Assembly: GCF_002934665.1 (NCBI RefSeq)
Contig: NZ_NIRS01000006.1
Location: 248,001-312,000, forward strand
DNA length: 64,000 nucleotides
Source: Pseudomonas laurylsulfatiphila
GTDB taxonomy: Bacteria > Pseudomonadota > Gammaproteobacteria > Pseudomonadales > Pseudomonadaceae
Direction: 5' to 3'
Under the pieces are notes generated by a model. It made no database searches, was not told the origin of the DNA, and saw only the letters and a list, made by a program, of their open reading frames with translations. Positions 9,722 to 18,076 of the stretch are shown here, in pieces; positions within the stretch are counted from its first letter, which is position 1, and every line of letters begins with the position of its first letter. A program made the position numbers and the translations under genes.

Positions 9722-11388
9722 AGGCATTCGCTGAGCTGTATGCCAGGCTCGACGCCTCGACATCGAACAACGCCAAACTGGCGGCGATGCAAAACTACTT
9801 CGCCCAGGCCGCACCGGAAGATGCCGCATGGGCAGTGTACTTTCTGTCGGGAGGACGTCCCCGGCAATTGGTACCCGTGCGGGTACTGCGCGAACTGGCG
9901 GTGGCGTTTTCCGGTTTGCCGCAATGGCTGTTCGAAGAGAGTTACCAGGCCGTCGGTGACCTCGCGGAAACCATTTCGTTGGTCTTGCCGCAAGTGCCGT
10001 ACCGTTCAACCGACGGGCTGGCCACGTGGGTCGAGGACAAGCTGCTGCCATTGCGCGACGAAACACCGCAATCCCTCGCGCAAAGGTTACCGGAGCTGTG
10101 GGCGCAACTGGACCGGGTGAGCCTGATGGTCTGCATCAAACTGATCACTGGCAGCTTTCGCGTCGGGGTGTCCAAATTACTGGTCACCCGCGCCCTGGCA
10201 GCCATGGCCGGTCTGGACAGCAAACGCGTGGCGCAGCGGCTGGTGGGTTACACCGATCAGGCCCACCGCCCCAGCGCCGCCAGCTACCTGAAACTGATCG
10301 CCGCCGAATCCCCGGATGAACATGCCCAGCGTGGCGGCCAGCCCTACCCGTTTTTTCTCGCCCATGCCTTGTCGTCGCCCGTGGAACAATTCGAAGCGCT
10401 GCTCGGCCCTGCCCGACACTGGCAGGCGGAATGGAAATGGGATGGCATCCGCGCCCAGGTGATCAAGCGCGGCGGGCGACTGTGGATCTGGTCGCGGGGT
10501 GAAGAGTTGGTCACCGAACGCTTCCCTGAACTGGACAGTTTGATTCTGGGCCTTCCCGACGGGACAGTGATCGACGGCGAGATCGTCGCCTGGAAGTCTG
10601 CGCCAACCGGCGCCGAAAAGGCTTTTGAACCCGCAGTGCAACCTTTCGCCCTCCTGCAGCAACGAATCGGTCGCAAGAACCTGGACCGGAAAATCCTCGA
10701 TGAAGTGCCGGTGGTGCTGTTCGCCTTCGATTTGCTCGAATGGCAGGGAGAAGACTGGCGCAACCGGAGTCAGGCCGAGCGTCGTGCACAACTGGAACGG
10801 GTGGCCGGTGACTGCGCCAACCCGCGGTTGCGCCTCTCGCCATTGTTGACCGGCGACACCTGGCTCGATTTCGCCCGCCAGCGCGAGGCATCCCGCGTCC
10901 TCGGTGTCGAAGGCCTGATGCTCAAGGCGCGCGATGCCCTGTACGGCGTCGGCCGGACCAGGGACATGGGCGTGTGGTGGAAATGGAAAGTCGACCCGTT
11001 CAGCGTTGACGCCGTGCTGATCTATGCGCAACAGGGGCAAGGACGCCGGGCCAGCCTCTACAGCGATTATACGTTCGCCGTCTGGGACGGCCCGCCAGAG
11101 GCCAGTGAACGCACCCTGGTGCCGTTTGCCAAAGCTTACTCAGGGCTCAGCGATGACGAAATCCGCCAGGTCGACAACATCGTGCGCAAGACCACAGTGG
11201 AAAAATTCGGCCCCGTGAGCAGCGTCCAGCCAAGCCTGGTGTTTGAATTGGGCTTTGAGGGAATCGCCCTCTCCCGTCGTCACAAGAGTGGCATTGCCGT
11301 GCGCTTTCCGCGTATGTTGCGCTGGCGCAAGGATAAGTCGGTCGACGAAGCCGACAGTTTGACGACCCTGCAAAATCTGCTCAGCTAA
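9718..11388 (+). CDS. ATP-dependent DNA ligase
   Basis: A 556-residue ATP-dependent DNA ligase. An N-terminal helical domain (about 1-200) is followed by the nucleotidyltransferase domain. The adenylated lysine lies in EWKWDGIRAQ (Lys240); VIDGEIVAW is motif III and GVEGLMLKARD motif IV. WWKWKVDP is motif V. The OB-fold domain fills the C terminus. This is the ligase type that accompanies the metallo-beta-lactamase exonuclease upstream, not the NAD-dependent replicative LigA. It probably seals breaks during repair. The start is the ATG overlapping the exonuclease stop codon. Confidence 0.92.
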   Translation: MKAFAELYARLDASTSNNAKLAAMQNYFAQAAPEDAAWAVYFLSGGRPRQLVPVRVLRELAVAFSGLPQWLFEESYQAVGDLAETISLVLPQVPYRSTDGLATWVEDKLLPLRDETPQSLAQRLPELWAQLDRVSLMVCIKLITGSFRVGVSKLLVTRALAAMAGLDSKRVAQRLVGYTDQAHRPSAASYLKLIAAESPDEHAQRGGQPYPFFLAHALSSPVEQFEALLGPARHWQAEWKWDGIRAQVIKRGGRLWIWSRGEELVTERFPELDSLILGLPDGTVIDGEIVAWKSAPTGAEKAFEPAVQPFALLQQRIGRKNLDRKILDEVPVVLFAFDLLEWQGEDWRNRSQAERRAQLERVAGDCANPRLRLSPLLTGDTWLDFARQREASRVLGVEGLMLKARDALYGVGRTRDMGVWWKWKVDPFSVDAVLIYAQQGQGRRASLYSDYTFAVWDGPPEASERTLVPFAKAYSGLSDDEIRQVDNIVRKTTVEKFGPVSSVQPSLVFELGFEGIALSRRHKSGIAVRFPRMLRWRKDKSVDEADSLTTLQNLLS

Positions 11389-11613
11389 CCCCTCTATCCG
11401 TCCTCAAATATTTTTCTTTTTGAGTCGAACTGGTGCGGCCATTTCCCTGCGCCCGTTTTCGTGCATAAATCTGTCTCCGGCTATTTCCAGACACCTTTTA
11501 AAACGCTTGTTCGGCACTCTGGTTCGGAAATTGCTACTTTCAACAGGTCTTACGCTTTCCAGTAACAATAATTCTGCGCCACGAGCGCTCATATTGGTTT
11601 TAGGGATTGAATA

Positions 11614-12396
11614 ATGAAAAAAGCATTGCTGACCCTTTCTGCACTGGCGTTGTGCATGGCTGCTGGCTCCGCCATGGCGAAAGAATACAAAGAACTGCGT
11701 TTCGGCGTTGACCCTTCCTACGCACCGTTTGAGTCGAAAGCAGCCGATGGCAGCCTGATAGGCTTCGACATCGATCTGGGGAACGCGATCTGCGCCGAAC
11801 TGAAGGTCAAGTGCAAGTGGGTCGAAAGTGACTTCGATGGCATGATCCCTGGCCTCAAAGCCAACAAATTCGACGGCGTGATCTCGTCGATGACCGTTAC
11901 CGAAGCCCGTGAAAAAGTCATCGACTTCTCCAGCGAGCTGTTCTCCGGCCCAACCGCCTACGTGTCCAAGAAAGGTTCTGGCGTGACTGAAGACGTCGCC
12001 TCGCTCAAGGGCAAGACCGTCGGCTACGAGCAAGGCACCATTCAGGAAGCCTATGCCAAAGCCGTTCTGGACAAGGCCGGCGTGAAAACCCAGGCCTACG
12101 CCAACCAGGATCAGGTCTACGCCGATTTGACTTCCGGTCGTCTCGATGCAGGGATTCAGGACATGCTGCAAGCCGAACTGGGCTTCCTGAAGTCGCCACA
12201 GGGCGCCGACTACGATGTCAGCAAGCCGGTCGACAACGCTTTGCTGCCAGCCAAGACAGCCATCGGCATTAAGAAAGGTAACACCGAGCTGAAAGCACTT
12301 TTGGATAAAGGTATCAAAGCGTTACACGATGATGGCACCTACGCCACCATTCAGAAGAAACACTTTGGCGATCTGAATCTGTACAGCGGCAAATAA
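11614..12396 (+). CDS. Basic amino acid ABC transporter, periplasmic binding protein
   Basis: A 260-residue periplasmic binding protein with a clear Sec signal peptide ending ...GSAMA. The mature part begins FGVDPSYAPFESK and continues GFDIDLGNAIC, the hallmark of the Arg/Lys/Orn/His group (HisJ, ArgT, AotJ). It is the first gene of a five-gene import operon. The order, binding protein, two permeases, AotO-like hydrolase, ATPase, is that of aotJQMOP in P. aeruginosa. The exact ligand (arginine/ornithine or histidine) cannot be decided from sequence. A terminator-like hairpin follows the stop codon. Confidence 0.9.
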   Translation: MKKALLTLSALALCMAAGSAMAKEYKELRFGVDPSYAPFESKAADGSLIGFDIDLGNAICAELKVKCKWVESDFDGMIPGLKANKFDGVISSMTVTEAREKVIDFSSELFSGPTAYVSKKGSGVTEDVASLKGKTVGYEQGTIQEAYAKAVLDKAGVKTQAYANQDQVYADLTSGRLDAGIQDMLQAELGFLKSPQGADYDVSKPVDNALLPAKTAIGIKKGNTELKALLDKGIKALHDDGTYATIQKKHFGDLNLYSGK

Positions 12397-12402
12397 TGCC
12401 CG

Positions 12403-12430
12403 GCGCCCATCTCGCGATGGGCGCTTTTTT
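12403..12430 (+). terminator. Intra-operon terminator-like hairpin
   Basis: A perfect nine-base-pair stem (GCGCCCATC with GATGGGCGC, TCGC loop) followed by TTTTTT lies directly after the binding-protein gene and before the first permease. In such operons a partial terminator here gives an excess of binding protein over membrane components. Only 22 bases separate it from the permease ATG. Confidence 0.85.
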
Positions 12431-12452
12431 CATCCGATCAGGTTGCTGATTT

Positions 12453-13181
12453 ATGTTCGAAAACCTATTAGAAAATCTGGGGCTCTCTGCCTTCAGCCTC
12501 AAGGGCTTCGGTCCACTGCTGATGCAAGGCACCTGGATGACGATCAAGTTGTCGGCGTTGTCGCTGTTGGTGGCCGTGTTGCTCGGGCTGCTCGGCGCCA
12601 GTGCCAAGCTGTCAAAAGTCAAACTGATGCGCGTGCCTGCCCAGCTCTACACCACCCTCATTCGCGGCGTTCCGGACCTGGTCCTGATGCTGCTGATCTT
12701 CTACAGCCTGCAAACCTGGCTGACCTCCTTTACCGATTACATGGAATGGGAATACATCGAGATCAACCCGTTCAGTGCCGGGGTCATTACCCTGGGCTTC
12801 ATCTACGGTGCGTATTTCACCGAAACCTTCCGTGGCGCGATCCTCGCCGTCCCACGGGGTCAGGTCGAAGCGGCCACCGCCTATGGCCTCAAGCGCGGCC
12901 AGCGCTTCTGGATCGTGGTGTTCCCGCAGATGATGCGTTATGCCCTGCCGGGGATCGGCAACAACTGGATGGTGATGCTCAAGGCCACCGCCCTGGTGTC
13001 GATCATCGGCCTCGCCGACCTGGTCAAGGCTGCCCAGGACGCCGGTAAAAGCACCTATCAGCTGTTTTACTTCCTGGTGCTTGCGGCATTGATCTACCTG
13101 GTGATCACCAGCGCGTCCAACTTCATTCTGCGCTGGCTTGAGCGTCGTTACTCCGCCGGTACCCGGGAGGCCGTACGATGA
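12453..13181 (+). CDS. Basic amino acid ABC transporter, permease (HisQ/AotQ type)
   Basis: A 242-residue inner-membrane permease of the HisQ/GlnP type with about five membrane segments. RGVPDLVLMLLIF near residue 70 and the cytoplasmic EAA loop QVEAATAYGLKRGQRFWIVV near residue 140, which docks on the ATPase, are both present. Its last four bases overlap the next permease gene (ATGA), so coupled translation of the heterodimeric channel is likely. Confidence 0.9.
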   Translation: MFENLLENLGLSAFSLKGFGPLLMQGTWMTIKLSALSLLVAVLLGLLGASAKLSKVKLMRVPAQLYTTLIRGVPDLVLMLLIFYSLQTWLTSFTDYMEWEYIEINPFSAGVITLGFIYGAYFTETFRGAILAVPRGQVEAATAYGLKRGQRFWIVVFPQMMRYALPGIGNNWMVMLKATALVSIIGLADLVKAAQDAGKSTYQLFYFLVLAALIYLVITSASNFILRWLERRYSAGTREAVR

Positions 13182-13888
13182 TCGAACTTCTGCAGGAATA
13201 CTGGAAACCCTTCCTCTATAGCGACGGCAATAACATCACCGGCCTGGCCATGACGATGTGGCTGCTCAGCGCGTCGATCTTCTTCGGTTTTCTCGTGTCG
13301 ATCCCGCTGTCCATCGCCCGTGTATCGCCGCACTTCTACATCCGTTGGCCGGTGCAGTTCTATACCTACCTGTTCCGTGGCACGCCGCTCTATATCCAGT
13401 TGCTGATCTGTTACACGGGGATCTACAGCCTGGCCGCCATTCGGGCCCAGCCAGTACTGGACGCATTCTTTCGCGATGCGATGAACTGCACGATCCTGGC
13501 CTTCGCCCTGAACACCTGCGCCTACACCACGGAGATTTTCGCCGGGGCAATCCGCAGCATGGCCCACGGTGAAGTGGAAGCGGCCAAGGCTTACGGCCTG
13601 ACAGGCTGGAAGCTGTATGCCTACGTGATCATGCCGTCGGCCCTGCGTCGCTCGTTGCCGTACTACAGCAACGAAGTGATTCTGATGCTGCACTCGACCA
13701 CCGTGGCCTTCACCGCGACTATCCCGGACATCCTGAAAGTCGCGCGGGACGCCAACTCGGCGACATTCCTGACCTTCCAGTCGTTCGGCATCGCCGCGCT
13801 GATCTACCTGACCGTCACTTTTGCGCTGGTCGGCCTGTTCCGCCTTGCCGAACGCCGATGGCTGGCCTTCCTCGGGCCGACCCACTAG
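13178..13888 (+). CDS. Basic amino acid ABC transporter, permease (HisM/AotM type)
   Basis: A 236-residue permease paired with the one before it. RGTPLYIQLLICYTGIY and the EAA loop HGEVEAAKAYGLTGWKLYAYV identify the HisM/AotM group. It forms the channel together with the HisQ-like subunit and overlaps that gene by four bases. The hydrolase gene follows after 26 bases. Confidence 0.9.
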   Translation: MIELLQEYWKPFLYSDGNNITGLAMTMWLLSASIFFGFLVSIPLSIARVSPHFYIRWPVQFYTYLFRGTPLYIQLLICYTGIYSLAAIRAQPVLDAFFRDAMNCTILAFALNTCAYTTEIFAGAIRSMAHGEVEAAKAYGLTGWKLYAYVIMPSALRRSLPYYSNEVILMLHSTTVAFTATIPDILKVARDANSATFLTFQSFGIAALIYLTVTFALVGLFRLAERRWLAFLGPTH

Positions 13889-13914
13889 GTCTCAACCTGC
13901 TTCAGGAACAACAG

Positions 13915-15033
13915 ATGCGCCACCAGAAACATGACCTGCTGGCCCCGCTGCCGGGGACCGCACGACAGATCCACAGTTTTCACTTCGGCCCACAACCGGC
14001 CAACGGCAAGATCTACATCCAGGCCTCCCTGCACGCCGACGAAATGCCCGGCATGCTGGTGGCCTGGCACCTCAAGCAACGCCTGGCAGAGCTGGAAGCC
14101 GCCGGTCGCCTGCGCAGCGAAATCGTGCTCGTGCCCATCGCCAACCCGGTGGGCCTGGAACAGGTGCTGATGGATGTGCCGCTAGGCCGCTACGAGCTGG
14201 AAAGCGGCCAGAACTTCAACCGCTGGTTCGTCGACCTCAGTGAAGAAGTCGGCAACGCGATCGAGGGCAAGCTCGGTGACGATCCGCAGCACAACCAGCA
14301 ACTGATCCGCAGCAGCCTGCGCGAAGCGCTGGCCCGGCAGACTGCCGACACCCAATTGCAATCCCAGCGCCTGACCCTGCAACGACTGGCCTGCGACGCC
14401 GACATGGTGCTTGACCTGCATTGCGACTTCGAAGCGGTCGCGCATCTGTACACCACCCCGGATGCCTGGCCGCAGGTCGAGCCGCTGGCCCGTTACATCG
14501 GCGCCGAAGCCAGTCTGCTGGCGACGGACTCTGGCGGTCAGTCGTTCGATGAATGCTTCACCCTGCTGTGGTGGCAGTTGAAAGAGCGCTTCGGCGAACA
14601 CTTCGACATTCCGCCGGGCAGTTTTTCGGTGACCGTCGAATTGCGCGGTCAGGGCGACGTCAATCATCCGCTGGCGAACCGTGATTGCCAGGCTCTGATT
14701 GATTACCTGATCCATTTCGGCGCGATCGCCGGCGAATCCGCACCCCTGCCCGACCTGCCCTATCCGGCGACACCGCTGGCCGGTGTAGAACCAGTAGCCA
14801 CGCCTGCCGGCGGGCTGCTGGTATTCACCGCGCTACCGGGGCAATACCTGGAAGCCGGGCAACTGATCGCCGAGGTCATTGATCCGATCAACGATCGCGT
14901 CACTCCCGTCCACTGCTCCGCCGCCGGGCTGATGTACGCCCGCTCGCTGCGCCGCATGGCCACTGCCGGCATGGTGATCGCCCACGTCGCGGGCACCGAA
15001 GCCTATCGCAGCGGCTATCTACTTTCGCCTTGA
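13915..15033 (+). CDS. AotO-like aspartoacylase/succinylglutamate desuccinylase family protein
   Basis: About 372 residues in the AstE/aspartoacylase (M14-like) zinc hydrolase family. The zinc ligands are visible as SLHADEMPG (His40, Glu43) and LDLHCDFE further on. The C-terminal third forms a lipoyl-like beta domain ([20 protein letters not shown]). The position inside a basic amino acid transporter operon is that of aotO in P. aeruginosa. It may process an acylated amino acid brought in by the transporter, but the substrate is not established. The ATG at 13915 has an AGGA site; an upstream in-frame ATG at 13858 lies inside the permease gene. Confidence 0.85.
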   Translation: MRHQKHDLLAPLPGTARQIHSFHFGPQPANGKIYIQASLHADEMPGMLVAWHLKQRLAELEAAGRLRSEIVLVPIANPVGLEQVLMDVPLGRYELESGQNFNRWFVDLSEEVGNAIEGKLGDDPQHNQQLIRSSLREALARQTADTQLQSQRLTLQRLACDADMVLDLHCDFEAVAHLYTTPDAWPQVEPLARYIGAEASLLATDSGGQSFDECFTLLWWQLKERFGEHFDIPPGSFSVTVELRGQGDVNHPLANRDCQALIDYLIHFGAIAGESAPLPDLPYPATPLAGVEPVATPAGGLLVFTALPGQYLEAGQLIAEVIDPINDRVTPVHCSAAGLMYARSLRRMATAGMVIAHVAGTEAYRSGYLLSP

Positions 15034-15046
15034 GGATGCACGCCCC

Positions 15047-15811
15047 ATGTACAAATTGACCATCGAAGGCCTGCATAAAAGCTATGGCGACCATGAAGTC
15101 CTCAAAGGTGTTTCGCTCAAGGCCAGTACCGGCGACGTCATCAGCCTGATCGGCGCCAGCGGCTCGGGTAAAAGTACCTTTCTGCGTTGCATCAACTTCC
15201 TGGAACAACCCAACGACGGCGCCATGAGCCTCGACGGGCAGAACATCCGCATGATCAAGGATCGTCACGGCATGCACGTGGCCGATGCCAATGAATTGCA
15301 GCGGATTCGCACCCGTCTGGCCATGGTGTTCCAGCACTTCAACCTGTGGAGCCACATGACGGTGCTGGAAAACATCACCATGGCGCCGCGCCGGGTACTG
15401 GGCTGCGACAGGAAAGAAGCCGAGGACCGCGCCCGACGCTACCTCGACAAGGTGGGGTTGGCCTCCCGTGTGGCGGATCAATACCCGGCATTCCTGTCCG
15501 GCGGCCAGCAACAACGGGTGGCGATTGCCCGCGCACTGGCCATGGAACCGGAAGTCATGCTGTTCGACGAACCGACCTCGGCCCTGGATCCGGAACTGGT
15601 AGGCGAAGTGCTCAAGGTGATCCAAGGCCTGGCCGAAGAGGGCCGGACCATGATCATGGTGACCCACGAAATGAGCTTTGCCCGCAAAGTATCGAGCCAG
15701 GTGCTGTTTCTGCACCAGGGCCTGGTGGAGGAAGAAGGCGCGCCGGAAGACGTGCTGGGCAACCCGAAAAGCGAGCGGTTGAAGCAGTTCCTCAGTGGCA
15801 ACCTGAAATAA
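15047..15811 (+). CDS. Basic amino acid ABC transporter, ATP-binding protein (HisP/AotP type)
   Basis: A 254-residue ABC ATPase, the motor of the transporter. Walker A is GASGSGKST, the Q-loop is [10 protein letters not shown], the signature is LSGGQQQR and Walker B is [12 protein letters not shown]. The H-loop follows as [11 protein letters not shown]. The 13-base gap after the aotO-like gene suggests one transcript. In P. aeruginosa the ArgR regulator gene follows aotP. Here the next genes are unknown and on the opposite strand, so no dedicated regulator is visible. Confidence 0.93.
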   Translation: MYKLTIEGLHKSYGDHEVLKGVSLKASTGDVISLIGASGSGKSTFLRCINFLEQPNDGAMSLDGQNIRMIKDRHGMHVADANELQRIRTRLAMVFQHFNLWSHMTVLENITMAPRRVLGCDRKEAEDRARRYLDKVGLASRVADQYPAFLSGGQQQRVAIARALAMEPEVMLFDEPTSALDPELVGEVLKVIQGLAEEGRTMIMVTHEMSFARKVSSQVLFLHQGLVEEEGAPEDVLGNPKSERLKQFLSGNLK

Positions 15812-15826
15812 CCACCGGCAGGAAGA

Positions 15827-15853
15827 GTGGAAGCCGGCTGGCCCGGCTTCCAC
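15827..15853. terminator. Hairpin between convergent genes, possible terminator
   Basis: A strong GC-rich stem (GTGGAAGCCGG with CCGGCTTCCAC) lies between the stop codons of the transporter ATPase and the convergent unknown gene. It lacks a uridine run, so intrinsic termination is uncertain. Confidence 0.5.
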
Positions 15854-15866
15854 CATCCATCAACCG

Positions 15867-16247
15867 TTATGCCCCAGCTTCGTTTTCCAACCTGAAACTG
15901 CCATTACTCACTTGCAGGCCATTAGCGTCCGTCCCGCTGAAGCGCCCGGCAAACTGCGCGTCACCTCCCACCGTCAACTCGAGCGTTCCCGGATAAAGCT
16001 CTGCCTCCGAGTTGCCGCTCACATGGATGACCATGGGAGTTGTCCCGTTGAGCTCCAAGCTGAAGCTGCCACTCTGGATGCCTATCGGCAAGTACACTAA
16101 AAACGCTGTCCCCTGACCGTTATCCGCCTCAATGCAATGAATGTTTGACTGCTGGTAAAAATCGAGTCCATCCGTTACGCGAAACTGCATGGAGCCGTCT
16201 GTCGTGATGACCTCGGCACTCATATGTCCCGATCGATTTGCACTCAT
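15867..16247 (-). CDS. Unknown protein, beta-rich, about 126 residues
   Basis: I do not recognise this protein. It starts best at the ATG at 16247 (AAGGA site eight bases upstream), giving about 126 residues without signal peptide or membrane segment. The composition, with many short strands, Gly, Ser, Thr and few charged residues, suggests a beta-sandwich: SFSLELNGTTPMVIHVSGNS, ELTVGGDAQFAGRFSGTD. The only other unknown gene nearby is the short Pro-rich one 250 bases upstream on the same strand, so they may form a small accessory pair. Confidence 0.6.
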   Translation of the reverse strand: MSANRSGHMSAEVITTDGSMQFRVTDGLDFYQQSNIHCIEADNGQGTAFLVYLPIGIQSGSFSLELNGTTPMVIHVSGNSEAELYPGTLELTVGGDAQFAGRFSGTDANGLQVSNGSFRLENEAGA

Positions 16248-16493
16248 CTGAATGTTCCTTTTCATATTCGTCGTTAACTGACTGGCGCCCCTTTGCCGAT
16301 GGGCACAGGGCACGCAGCTCACAGATAGAACCACGGCCATACCCGTCGATTGGTTTCGACGACAGACACAGTTACTTCCGAATATGTGCAGGCTGATTCA
16401 GATGCTTCGTTCGTGAATGGCAAAACAGGCGCAGACCTGCTTGCTGAAGACAACCAGCGCCGTTCACCGGCCATGAATGGCGGACATCGAAAA

Positions 16494-16703
16494 TCAGGCA
16501 ACAGGCGCAGGCGGTGGCTCATCCGGCAGAGTAGGCTCACCTGGCTCGTTAGGCTGTTCGTTAGGGGTATCAGGATCAGGCTGGCCGGGAATACCCCCTG
16601 CCATGCTGACGGGCGGATGTGCCAACAATGACCAGGCCAGAACGCCAACCTGATTGGGTTCAAGCCTTGCCAGTTCGGCACTGATTCGCGGATCGATCTT
16701 CAT
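16494..16703 (-). CDS. Short unknown protein with Pro/Glu-rich tail
   Basis: About 69 residues from the ATG at 16703, which has an excellent AGGAG site seven bases upstream. The N-terminal half (RISAELARLEPNQVGVLAWS) looks helical. The C-terminal half is a low-complexity tail of Pro, Glu, Asp and Asn (DTPNEQPNEPGEPTLPDEP), likely disordered. I do not recognise the family. It lies downstream of dcd on the same strand, with a palindrome in between. Confidence 0.55.
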   Translation of the reverse strand: MKIDPRISAELARLEPNQVGVLAWSLLAHPPVSMAGGIPGQPDPDTPNEQPNEPGEPTLPDEPPPAPVA

Positions 16704-16751
16704 TCGGCACTCCTGGGCGATGGCCCGACCCGCCTTGCGCAGATCGGAACA

Positions 16752-16771
16752 GTACACTCCATAGAGTGTAC
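16752..16771. promoter_or_regulatory. Perfect palindrome between dcd and the Pro-rich gene
   Basis: GTACACTC and GAGTGTAC arms flank a CATA spacer, giving a perfect 20-base inverted repeat. No uridine run follows on either strand. It lies about 50 bases upstream of the Pro-rich gene and 40 bases past the dcd stop, so it could be an operator or a small hairpin. Confidence 0.4.
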
Positions 16772-16810
16772 GCCCGCCCAGGAATTCCCGACATTTCTCG
16801 GACGGTTGAC

Positions 16811-17377
16811 TCAGGTGCGTGGCAGGGTCACGCCACGCTGGCCCTGATACTTGCCGCCACGGTCCTTGTAGGACACTTCACACTCTTCGTCCGACTCGAG
16901 GAACAGCATCTGCGCCACACCTTCGTTGGCGTAGATTTTCGCCGGCAGATTGGTGGTGTTGGAGAACTCCAGGGTCACGTGACCTTCCCACTCAGGCTCG
17001 AGCGGCGTGACGTTGACGATGATGCCGCAGCGCGCGTAAGTGCTTTTACCCAGGCAAATGGTCAATACATTGCGCGGAATGCGGAAGTATTCGACGGTGC
17101 TGGCCAGGGCGAAGGAGTTCGGCGGAATGATGCACACGTCGCTGTGGATGTCGACGAAGCTGCCGGCATCGAAGTTTTTCGGGTCGACGATGGCCGAATT
17201 GATGTTGGTGAACACCTTGAAATGATTGGTGCAACGCACGTCGTAGCCGTAGCTCGACACGCCGTAGGAGATCACACGGCTATCGTCGCTGCCGCGCATC
17301 TGGCGCTCGACGAAAGGCTCAATCATGCCGTGTTCCTGCGCCATGCGGCGAATCCACTTGTCCGATTTGATGCTCAT
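16811..17377 (-). CDS. dcd: dCTP deaminase
   Basis: A 188-residue dCTP deaminase, the usual length. It makes dUTP from dCTP for thymidylate synthesis in the cytoplasm. Family features seen are [13 protein letters not shown] at the start, SSYGYDVRC, and the catalytic Glu in [22 protein letters not shown] and [10 protein letters not shown] at the C terminus also match. It acts as a trimer in the family. Confidence 0.96.
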   Translation of the reverse strand: MSIKSDKWIRRMAQEHGMIEPFVERQMRGSDDSRVISYGVSSYGYDVRCTNHFKVFTNINSAIVDPKNFDAGSFVDIHSDVCIIPPNSFALASTVEYFRIPRNVLTICLGKSTYARCGIIVNVTPLEPEWEGHVTLEFSNTTNLPAKIYANEGVAQMLFLESDEECEVSYKDRGGKYQGQRGVTLPRT

Positions 17378-17730
17378 GGCGGGTGTCCTGAATTGCGAGG
17401 TCGAAAAATTCTGTCCGGCATCTTACCGGGCGCGCCGCCGGGTTCAAAGTCCGGGGTGCAATTCTCGCCGAACAGGCAGGAATTACGCGCGTTGGCGACG
17501 AACCGTCACACCGCCGATCCTTAAAACAGAGAAACCTTCGCAAGAAGCATTGGCACGTCTCGGAAAAAGGGTTAAGGTGGCGTCACTGTGCTGCTTGTGT
17601 CACTGAGAATCTCTACACGATATGTTGAATTTCGATCCAACCATCTACAAGAATTTTTCCTGCTCTTTGCACTCAGTCTCGGCCAGGGTTCTTCCTGAGT
17701 CGCAGTTATCTTTGTTCAAGGAGTTACACC
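17378..17730. other. Intergenic region with divergent dcd and csp leaders
   Basis: About 350 bases between the divergent dcd and cold-shock genes. No coding frame is convincing. The 110 bases before the cold-shock start are AT-richer, as expected for the long 5' leader of CspA-type mRNAs. I could not place a -35/-10 pair with confidence. Confidence 0.5.
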
Positions 17731-17940
17731 ATGTCTAATCGCCAAACCGGTACCGTTAAGTGGTTCAACGATGAAAAAGGCTTCGGCTTCATCACCCCAC
17801 AATCCGGTGACGACCTGTTCGTTCACTTCAAAGCTATCCAGTCCGACGGCTTCAAAAGCCTGAAAGAAGGCCAACAGGTTTCTTTCATCGCTACCCGCGG
17901 TCAGAAAGGCATGCAAGCTGAAGAAGTTCAAGTTATCTAA
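17731..17940 (+). CDS. CspA-family cold-shock protein
   Basis: A 69-residue single-domain cold-shock protein that binds single-stranded RNA or DNA. RNP1 is KGFGFI and RNP2 is DLFVHF, both intact. The sequence is very close to the CapB/CspA proteins of fluorescent pseudomonads. An AAGGAG site sits eight bases before the ATG, and a strong terminator follows the stop. Confidence 0.95.
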   Translation: MSNRQTGTVKWFNDEKGFGFITPQSGDDLFVHFKAIQSDGFKSLKEGQQVSFIATRGQKGMQAEEVQVI

Positions 17941-17958
17941 CTTGTACTTGCTTTAGTA

Positions 17959-17990
17959 AAAAGCCCCGCCCTCAACAGCGGGGCTTTTTT
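17959..17990 (+). terminator. Terminator of the cold-shock gene
   Basis: An AAGCCCCGC/GCGGGGCTT stem followed by TTTTTT, starting 18 bases after the stop codon. Confidence 0.92.
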
Positions 17991-18015
17991 GTGCCTGTGT
18001 GTTTTTCACAGGTAA

Positions 18016-18070
18016 AAAAGATCGCAGCCTGCGGCAGCTCCTACAGAGCTGCCGCAGGCTGCGATCTTTT
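18016..18070. repeat. REP pair, family B (GATCGCAGCCTGCGGCAGC)
   Basis: Two perfect inverted arms of about 25 bases (18016-18040 and 18046-18070) separated by only CTACA. Each arm contains GATCGCAGCCTGCGGCAGC. The element ends seven bases before the DUF481 gene stop, so it lies between convergent genes. The same family occurs at 35976 and, altered, at 59732. Confidence 0.85.
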
Positions 18071-18076
18071 AGCGTC

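Noticed and set aside
15867-16340. Longer start for the beta-rich unknown protein at 16340
   Set aside because: The added 31 residues look like neither a signal peptide nor a domain, while the ATG at 16247 has a good ribosome site.
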